From assembly GCF_003584165.1 (NCBI RefSeq), contig NZ_QXFJ01000027.1:180879-244878 (forward strand): 64,000 nucleotides of DNA. Reading direction: 5' to 3'. The notes under the pieces are model-generated. The model saw nothing but the letters and a program-made list of their open reading frames with translations. It did no database searches and was not told the origin of the DNA. The position numbers and the translations under genes are program-made. Positions 59,711 through 64,000 of the stretch are shown here, piece after piece; positions within the stretch are counted from its first letter, which is position 1, and each line of letters starts with the position of its first letter. The stretch comes from Flagellimonas aequoris (GTDB taxonomy: Bacteria; Bacteroidota; Bacteroidia; Flavobacteriales; Flavobacteriaceae).

Positions 59711-60219
59711 TACTGAAGTAGGGCCTTAATCGGATAACCGTTCAGCTTATCGGCCCCGTTCAAAAAGGTAAGTTCTATCAAAAAATTACACTGGACGACT
59801 TCACCACCCAATTTTTCCACCAATTTACATACGGCGCTTGCCGTACCACCGGTAGCCAAGACATCGTCATGGACAAGTACCTTTTCCCCTTTTAGAATGG
59901 CATCGGTATGCATCTCGAGGGTATCTTCGCCATATTCTAGGGCATAGGATTCCGATAAGGTCTTAAAAGGAAGTTTACCCGACTTGCGCACAGGGACAAA
60001 ACCCGCACCCAATCTTGAAGCCAAAAGAGGTGCGAAAATAAACCCCCTACTATCCACACCGACCACTTTATCAATTTGCATGTTCGATGTAAAACCCAGC
60101 AAGGCATCGCTAGCTTTTTGGAACACTTTTGGGTCTTTAAGGAGCGGTGTAATATCCTTAAAAACAACTCCTGGCTTTGGAAAGTCTTCTATATCACGAA
60201 TGTAGGTGGAAAAATCCAT
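59707..60219 (-). CDS. apt: Adenine phosphoribosyltransferase
   Basis: A 170 aa enzyme starting MDFSTYIRDIEDFPKPGVVFKDITPLL. The PRPP-binding loop is VLVHDDVLATGGTASA, and VGVDSRGFIFAPLLASRLG is the hood/adenine region. It makes AMP from adenine and PRPP. Monocistronic; it is separated from the tRNA gene by 63 nt. Confidence 0.96.
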   Translation of the reverse strand: MDFSTYIRDIEDFPKPGVVFKDITPLLKDPKVFQKASDALLGFTSNMQIDKVVGVDSRGFIFAPLLASRLGAGFVPVRKSGKLPFKTLSESYALEYGEDTLEMHTDAILKGEKVLVHDDVLATGGTASAVCKLVEKLGGEVVQCNFLIELTFLNGADKLNGYPIKALLQY

Positions 60220-60260
60220 TATTTTGTGTGCTAAGGTTTTGTGATAAAGTTAAAAAGAAA

Positions 60261-60268
60261 TATATTTG
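60261..60268 (+). promoter_or_regulatory. -7 element (TATATTTG) of the tRNA-Arg gene
   Basis: Exact TAnnTTTG match 15 nt before the tRNA 5' end. Confidence 0.65.
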
Positions 60269-60282
60269 CAGCCCATTAAAAA

Positions 60283-60356
60283 GGCCTCGTGGCGCAACTG
60301 AATAGCGCATCTGATTACGGCTCAGAAGGTTGCAGGTTTGAATCCTGCCGAGGTCA
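60283..60356 (+). tRNA. tRNA-Arg (anticodon ACG)
   Basis: Full cloverleaf: acceptor GGCCTCG with CGAGGTC (one G-U), D stem GCGC/GCGC, anticodon stem TCTGA/TCAGA with loop TTACGGC (anticodon ACG), variable AGGTT, T stem GCAGG/CCTGC, discriminator A. CCA is not encoded. The T-loop is TTTGAAT (U56 instead of C56) and the D-loop is AACTGAATA (A15, A19). Partner changes give A15-U48 and A19-U56 in place of G-C. The 3' half is shared with the end of the recombinase gene on the other strand. Confidence 0.95.
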
Positions 60357-61926
60357 CTAAACGGGATTTTTCACAAATCGAGTGGAAATTCCCGTTTTTT
60401 ATTACCTTCAAATTACCTGAAAACGAACTGATTACGCCAAAAATTTCATTGACCCGAAAAGTTTGAACTGCTTTGTTTTTGAAGTCATACTCAATCCCGT
60501 CGGGGAACACCATATATTGTATGGCCCTTTTTGTTTCCAAATCCCCTAACTTCCATAAATACGGTAAGTTACAAGCGTAATCGAGTGCCATTATTACTGA
60601 TTTTTTGAGGTTTGAACTATTTATCCCGCCATTCTCCAATTTCATCTCCAATTCCCTTTGTTTAGCTTTTAGTTCAGGCATAAAAAGATCATATTGGGAC
60701 TTTGTGATTTCGTTCAGCAAAACGAATCTTCTTTCCAATGTATTTATCTGCTCTCCGATTTGAGCAAGTTCTTTGGTCAATCGTTTTTGGTCGTTAAGTG
60801 CTTCTTGATTGTTGGCCAACAAGGTATCGTGTATGATATCGGTCAAAGGTTCGATATACTTTTTATTGGCTATGGTATACCTGTTCAAAACATTGATAAA
60901 CTCTTCATGGAGCTTTTTTGCACTTCTGCTTTCCCTGCTTCCCTTACGTCTGTTCTTGTAATAATATAGCCCCTTTTTCTTCACAATAAACCCAGTATAA
61001 GGTGTCCCACAAACCGAAGATCTGACAAACTGTTTTAATGGCAGATTTTCATCGTCGTACGAATATTTCTTGGGTGCATCTCCCTCGTGAAGTAAATTAT
61101 GGATCTTTAAAAAGATTTCTTTCGATATCAGGGCCTCGTGTTTTCCCTGAATCACTTCTCCAGGAATTAGGCTATTGACAATAAGTCCACAATAGAATGG
61201 ATTTCTAAAAAGATCGGTCAATTTTTTTGCATGTATGTCCAGGCCCTTTTCTTTGAGCCGTTTTGCAATCTCGACATGGGACATATTGGCATTGGCCTTC
61301 CATAAAAAAGCTTGCTTCAACAATTTTCCTTCATCGGTAATTACGAAATTCGGGACCTTTCCTTTCCCAGGATTTGTATTGGTATATCCAAATGGGTAGG
61401 CTCCCGTCCAATGCCCCCTTCGCAGCTTCTCCCGCATTCCCGTAATGGATTTGTCCCTACGGACCTGATTGTCAAAGTGGGAGAACATATGGTATAGGTT
61501 TTCTTGAAAGGTCCCAGCACTCGTGGTTACATCGATTTCCTGGGTGGCCGAAATAACGGCCACTCCCTGCTTTTTTAACTGCTCGCTGATATAGGCACCG
61601 TTCGCGCCCGTACGTGAAAACCTATCGTAGGAATAGACAATGATATAGCCAATGTTCTTTCTCCTTTTGACATATTTCAACATCCTTTGAAATTCCCTAC
61701 GTTCATCGCTCTTTGCAGATTCATAGGTTCCCCCGAAATATTCCAGAACTTCCAATTCCTTTCGAAGTGCATACTCCTGGCAATATTTAAGTTGTGTGCT
61801 GAGACTGGCATTTTTGTCAAATTGCTCTTTACTGGAAACACGGGTGTAGATAACGGCCGTATTATTTTTCCCTATAATCCTTCCCTTTTCCCTTTTGGCA
61901 AATTGACTGAATACCTCTAAGTTCAT
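60322..61926 (-). CDS. Large serine recombinase, ending inside the tRNA-Arg gene
   Basis: A 534 aa serine recombinase. The resolvase domain has the catalytic Ser31 in VIYTRVSSKEQ, followed by IIVYSYDRFSRTGANGAYI. The recombinase domain has the IAKRLKEKGLDIHAKKLTDLFRNPFYCGLI stretch. A zinc-ribbon region follows near C306, but most of its Cys are lost, then a coiled coil (about 380-435). The start at 61926 overlaps the upstream small ORF by ATGA. The last codons (VTSAGFKPATF, stop at 60322) are the antisense strand of the tRNA 3' half. Confidence 0.93.
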   Translation of the reverse strand: MNLEVFSQFAKREKGRIIGKNNTAVIYTRVSSKEQFDKNASLSTQLKYCQEYALRKELEVLEYFGGTYESAKSDERREFQRMLKYVKRRKNIGYIIVYSYDRFSRTGANGAYISEQLKKQGVAVISATQEIDVTTSAGTFQENLYHMFSHFDNQVRRDKSITGMREKLRRGHWTGAYPFGYTNTNPGKGKVPNFVITDEGKLLKQAFLWKANANMSHVEIAKRLKEKGLDIHAKKLTDLFRNPFYCGLIVNSLIPGEVIQGKHEALISKEIFLKIHNLLHEGDAPKKYSYDDENLPLKQFVRSSVCGTPYTGFIVKKKGLYYYKNRRKGSRESRSAKKLHEEFINVLNRYTIANKKYIEPLTDIIHDTLLANNQEALNDQKRLTKELAQIGEQINTLERRFVLLNEITKSQYDLFMPELKAKQRELEMKLENGGINSSNLKKSVIMALDYACNLPYLWKLGDLETKRAIQYMVFPDGIEYDFKNKAVQTFRVNEIFGVISSFSGNLKVIKNGNFHSICEKSRLVTSAGFKPATF

Positions 61927-62096
61927 ATGTTCCCTTTTTGGACATGGCGGCAAACTATGTTGGCGAGTTCCCTGAGTTGCTCCAAGATTTTTTCCGCTTC
62001 TTTCTCCGAATAATCCTCAAACCCTTTAAATGTCTTGAGCCATGTGCTGTTGAATGTTCTGTTTTTCTGCCTTTGTTCAATGATTGTGTTGGACAT
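61923..62096 (-). CDS. 57 aa small protein coupled to the recombinase
   Basis: ATG at 62096 to TGA at 61923, giving MSNTIIEQRQKNRTFNSTWL then KTFKGFEDYSEKEAEKILEQ and LRELANIVCRHVQKGNI. The stop overlaps the recombinase start (ATGA), a strong sign of translational coupling. The segment W-L-K-T-F-x-G-F-E-D-Y-S-E-K-E-A-E-x-I is like small ORFs found next to recombinases in Bacteroidota elements. A directionality or accessory role is inferred. Confidence 0.75.
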   Translation of the reverse strand: MSNTIIEQRQKNRTFNSTWLKTFKGFEDYSEKEAEKILEQLRELANIVCRHVQKGNI

Positions 62097-62232
62097 TTCC
62101 ATTAAATAGCGGTAGCTCCTTTATCTTGTATGGTCACTACCGTATTTGTATAAGCAGGCTTTAATTTACCTTTTTAAACTATTTAAATCCAGTATCGGAT
62201 GACAATTTTATCCATTGAATATTAATGGTTGG

Positions 62233-62523
62233 TTAACTTCTTTTTGTTTTTGCCAGAGGGGAGACTTTTTTTCTGAATATCCTGTTTACACAAACAATCT
62301 TACCATTGCTTTGTTTGATTTCCAGGTTCTGAAAATCATGTTGTTTCAACATATCGATGATACGCTCCCCTGTGTCCAATCGTTCCAGACCTTCAATGGC
62401 ATCGACCTCCCCGTTCTTGATGATCACTTTGATGGACAGGAACCTTTTACTGCGTATCATCTCCAATACCTGGATCTCGGAGGGGGTCATTCCTGAAGGT
62501 TTTTGCTTATTGTTATTTTCCAT
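62233..62523 (-). CDS. Hypothetical protein of the mobile element
   Basis: A 96 aa protein starting MENNNKQKPSGMTPSEIQVL. It has a helical N-terminal half (EIQVLEMIRSKRFLSIKVIIKNGEVDAIEGLERL) and a strand-rich, basic end. No family is recognised. The position 11 nt after the relaxase stop in the same direction makes an accessory role in mobilisation possible. Confidence 0.65.
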   Translation of the reverse strand: MENNNKQKPSGMTPSEIQVLEMIRSKRFLSIKVIIKNGEVDAIEGLERLDTGERIIDMLKQHDFQNLEIKQSNGKIVCVNRIFRKKVSPLAKTKRS

Positions 62524-62534
62524 AAGTTCAAGTT

Positions 62535-63584
62535 CTAGAGGCCCAGCCCTTTCCTTTTCTTCTTTCTTTTGGACTTCTTCTTATTAATATCATCTTTGAG
62601 TTCCAGTTTGAAAGGATTCCACTCCGCTTCATCCAATAGAGGCTCGACTACTCCATTTCCCTTAATTTCTCCCACATAACTTTTTGATTGTTGAGCAGAA
62701 TTTTCAGTGCCTTTTGCAGTCCTATTATTTCTTGGTTCAACCTTGACTGTTCCATTATGGTTTCCTTCGCCAATTTTATCAGTTCCTCGTTCCTTTCCAT
62801 TAGTTGAGAGTATAACTGAACGGTCTCTTGTTTGCTCATAATCGATTTGTTTTACGATACTGTTCCATGAAAAATTTTTACCAAGGGTACTGCCTTTATA
62901 TACTATGCCTTGATAGTTGAACGATATGCCCGAGACCCTTCCTGTGGTTTTGCTAATGTTGAATCTTGGCGATATACTTAGCTCTTGCAGTAATTTGACA
63001 AATTCAGTTGTATCCGTTGCCCTTGAGATTGCCAAACCAATCCGCTCCTGTAAGATAAGTTTGATAGGTAAACCGCCTGTTCTCAGGGTTTTCTCTATTT
63101 CCTTATGGTCAAGTGATTTTTTTGCACAGGCTTTTATTGAAATTTGGGTCAGTCCATAATTCCTTTCCAGATCATTGAGCACTTTCCGGCTTCTTCTTTT
63201 AATGTTACTATCATTTGTTATCCTGCCCGAATACCTTACCCTGTTGGCCACTATATGGATATGTTCGTGTTCCGTGTCGGTATGGCGGTACATGATGAAC
63301 TGGTTGTTATCGAAACCCATTTTCATCAGATAGTCGCATCCCAATGAAGCAAATTCTTTATCGTCCAATTGGTCAGAGTACGGCAGGTTCAAGGAAACAT
63401 GGAATACCGCATTCCCAAGTCCCGGACGCAATTGCCTGATCAAATTGAATTCCTGTGTCATGTTTACCGCTGTGGAATGCTCTATATTGGAATCGATGAC
63501 ATATCCTATTCCTCCGTTTACCTTTTTTTCATTGTAGACCAGAACACCATAGAAATCTTTTCCTATAGTTATCTTACCTATCAT
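62535..63584 (-). CDS. Relaxase/mobilization nuclease
   Basis: A 349 aa relaxase of the PF03432 type. The N-terminus MIGKITIGKDFYGVLVYNEKK provides the candidate catalytic Tyr (Y12 or Y17). The three-His metal motif is H101-T-D-T-E-H-E-H108-I-H110-I-V. The C-terminal third is low in complexity and very basic at the end (KKKSKRKKKRKGLGL). It nicks at oriT and pilots DNA in transfer. It starts inside the mobC end (11 nt overlap). Confidence 0.9.
   Translation of the reverse strand: MIGKITIGKDFYGVLVYNEKKVNGGIGYVIDSNIEHSTAVNMTQEFNLIRQLRPGLGNAVFHVSLNLPYSDQLDDKEFASLGCDYLMKMGFDNNQFIMYRHTDTEHEHIHIVANRVRYSGRITNDSNIKRRSRKVLNDLERNYGLTQISIKACAKKSLDHKEIEKTLRTGGLPIKLILQERIGLAISRATDTTEFVKLLQELSISPRFNISKTTGRVSGISFNYQGIVYKGSTLGKNFSWNSIVKQIDYEQTRDRSVILSTNGKERGTDKIGEGNHNGTVKVEPRNNRTAKGTENSAQQSKSYVGEIKGNGVVEPLLDEAEWNPFKLELKDDINKKKSKRKKKRKGLGL
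62648..62839 (-). CDS. 63 aa coiled-coil ORF nested out of frame in the relaxase gene
   Basis: ATG at 62839 to TAG at 62648, in the +1 frame relative to the relaxase. The protein starts MSKQETVQLYSQLMERNEEL, continues IKLAKETIMEQSRLNQEIIG, and ends LQKALKILLNNQKVMWEKLREME. It has regular Leu/Ile heptads and no low-complexity tract. The relaxase reading of the same DNA (about residues 249-312) is Asn/Gly/Thr/Lys-rich and looks unstructured. A nested mobB-in-mobA arrangement is known in plasmid RSF1010. Confidence 0.5.
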   Translation of the reverse strand: MSKQETVQLYSQLMERNEELIKLAKETIMEQSRLNQEIIGLQKALKILLNNQKVMWEKLREME

Positions 63585-63921
63585 TGTTCGAGATATTTGA
63601 TTTGAGCTGTTGCAACAACATTTTTACCTCCCCCAATTGTTTGGATATACTGAACGGGGCACGGATACCTGAGTTCGAGACCCTGGCAAGCTGGTTCAGG
63701 TTGTTTCCCACCCTGCTCAGCTCGACAAAAAGTTTCCGGTCCATTGGATTTACCTTTTTGGTCGGCAGGGATTTTCCAGTACATTTTCTCCGGATATATT
63801 CGGCCGTGGACAATCCGATTGTCTCCGCATTTTTGGTAATGATCAAGTATTCGCTTTGTGAAACCCTGAAGGCGATGACAATCGTCCTTTGTTTTGATAT
63901 GTCCTTTCTAGGTCTTGCCAT
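63574..63921 (-). CDS. MobC-like mobilization protein
   Basis: A 115 aa basic protein, MARPRKDISKQRTIVIAFRV at the N-terminus (ribbon-helix-helix-like), then YIRRKCTGKSLP, then the MobC signature VELSRVGNNLNQLARVSNSG. It helps the relaxase at oriT. It overlaps the relaxase start by 11 nt and lies directly downstream of the inverted repeat at 63955-63986. Confidence 0.88.
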   Translation of the reverse strand: MARPRKDISKQRTIVIAFRVSQSEYLIITKNAETIGLSTAEYIRRKCTGKSLPTKKVNPMDRKLFVELSRVGNNLNQLARVSNSGIRAPFSISKQLGEVKMLLQQLKSNISNNDR

Positions 63922-63954
63922 TTTCCATGAATTTGGTATTGTTCAAAAGGTCAC

Positions 63955-63986
63955 TTGTAAACGAAGTGCGCAGTTTTTGTTTACAA
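63955..63986. repeat. Inverted repeat upstream of mobC, candidate oriT or operator
   Basis: Perfect 8 bp arms TTGTAAAC (63955-63962) and GTTTACAA (63979-63986) with a 16 nt spacer that contains TGCGCA. It lies 34 nt upstream of the mobC start on the minus strand. MobC and relaxase commonly bind such sites. Nick site not identified. Confidence 0.5.
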
Positions 63987-64000
63987 AAACACAACTTGCT

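Noticed and set aside
62110..62142. Inverted repeat CGGTAG-N21-CTACCG in the gap before the recombinase operon
   Set aside because: Arms are only 6 bp with a long spacer. No promoter element is near, so no function is assigned.
1..64000. CRISPR arrays, insertion sequences and rRNA genes
   Set aside because: No regularly spaced direct repeats, no transposase frame and no rRNA-like sequence were seen.

Overview
The window reads as a chromosome segment from a marine-type member of the Flavobacteriaceae (Bacteroidota). The support is the sequence itself: many genes are preceded by the Bacteroidota -7 promoter element TAnnTTTG, Shine-Dalgarno sequences are essentially absent, NusB and PurM are of the long Bacteroidota type, and the gene set (DUF1573, DUF3276, DUF4920, DUF4197, DUF3570/DUF4266, type III glutamine synthetase, fused isobutyryl-CoA mutase) is typical of that family. 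The genus cannot be fixed from this sequence alone.

Layout. 1-7.3 kb: nusB, a DUF1573 lipoprotein and yajC; an ABC exporter; DUF3276; redox and stress genes (thioredoxin-like protein, 1-Cys peroxiredoxin, cold-shock protein); then two tandem 27-28 aa membrane microproteins. 7.3-17.5 kb: a cyclophilin-FKBP fusion, a run of small and membrane proteins (PH domain, CPBP protease, PepSY, TMEM175 channel), an M28 peptidase and a PPK2 kinase. 17.5-26 kb, mostly minus strand: an NtrC-like regulator without an HTH domain, MscS, a Nat-like ABC exporter, dnaJ-grpE, and mnmD. 27-32.6 kb: ilvE, a third member of the microprotein family, crcB, P-II, amt and a porin. 33-46 kb: metabolic genes (icmF, purU, a sugar transporter with a GH13 enzyme, pyrF). 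46.5-52.3 kb: purM and prfA flank a five-gene secreted redox operon (Rieske, thioredoxin, ApbE, DUF4266, DUF3570). 52.4-55.8 kb: divergent GSIII and GSII glutamine synthetase genes. 55.9-60.2 kb: a cation antiporter, a BlaI/BlaR1-type pair with clear operators, and apt.

From 60.28 kb to the right edge there is a mobile element inserted at the 3' end of a tRNA-Arg(ACG) gene. It carries a serine recombinase whose last codons are read from the antisense strand of the tRNA, a small partner ORF, a relaxase, a MobC-like protein, a 63 aa ORF nested out of frame in the relaxase gene, and an inverted repeat suggestive of an origin of transfer. Its far end lies outside the window.

The nitrogen genes (P-II, amt, both glutamine synthetases) may form a regulon: both control regions carry an AGGGGT half-site. 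The best candidates for undescribed biology are the ApbE/DUF4266/DUF3570/Rieske/thioredoxin operon, the FFS-LL-N-SVN microprotein family, the shared nitrogen motif, and the tRNA-associated serine recombinase element with its nested gene.
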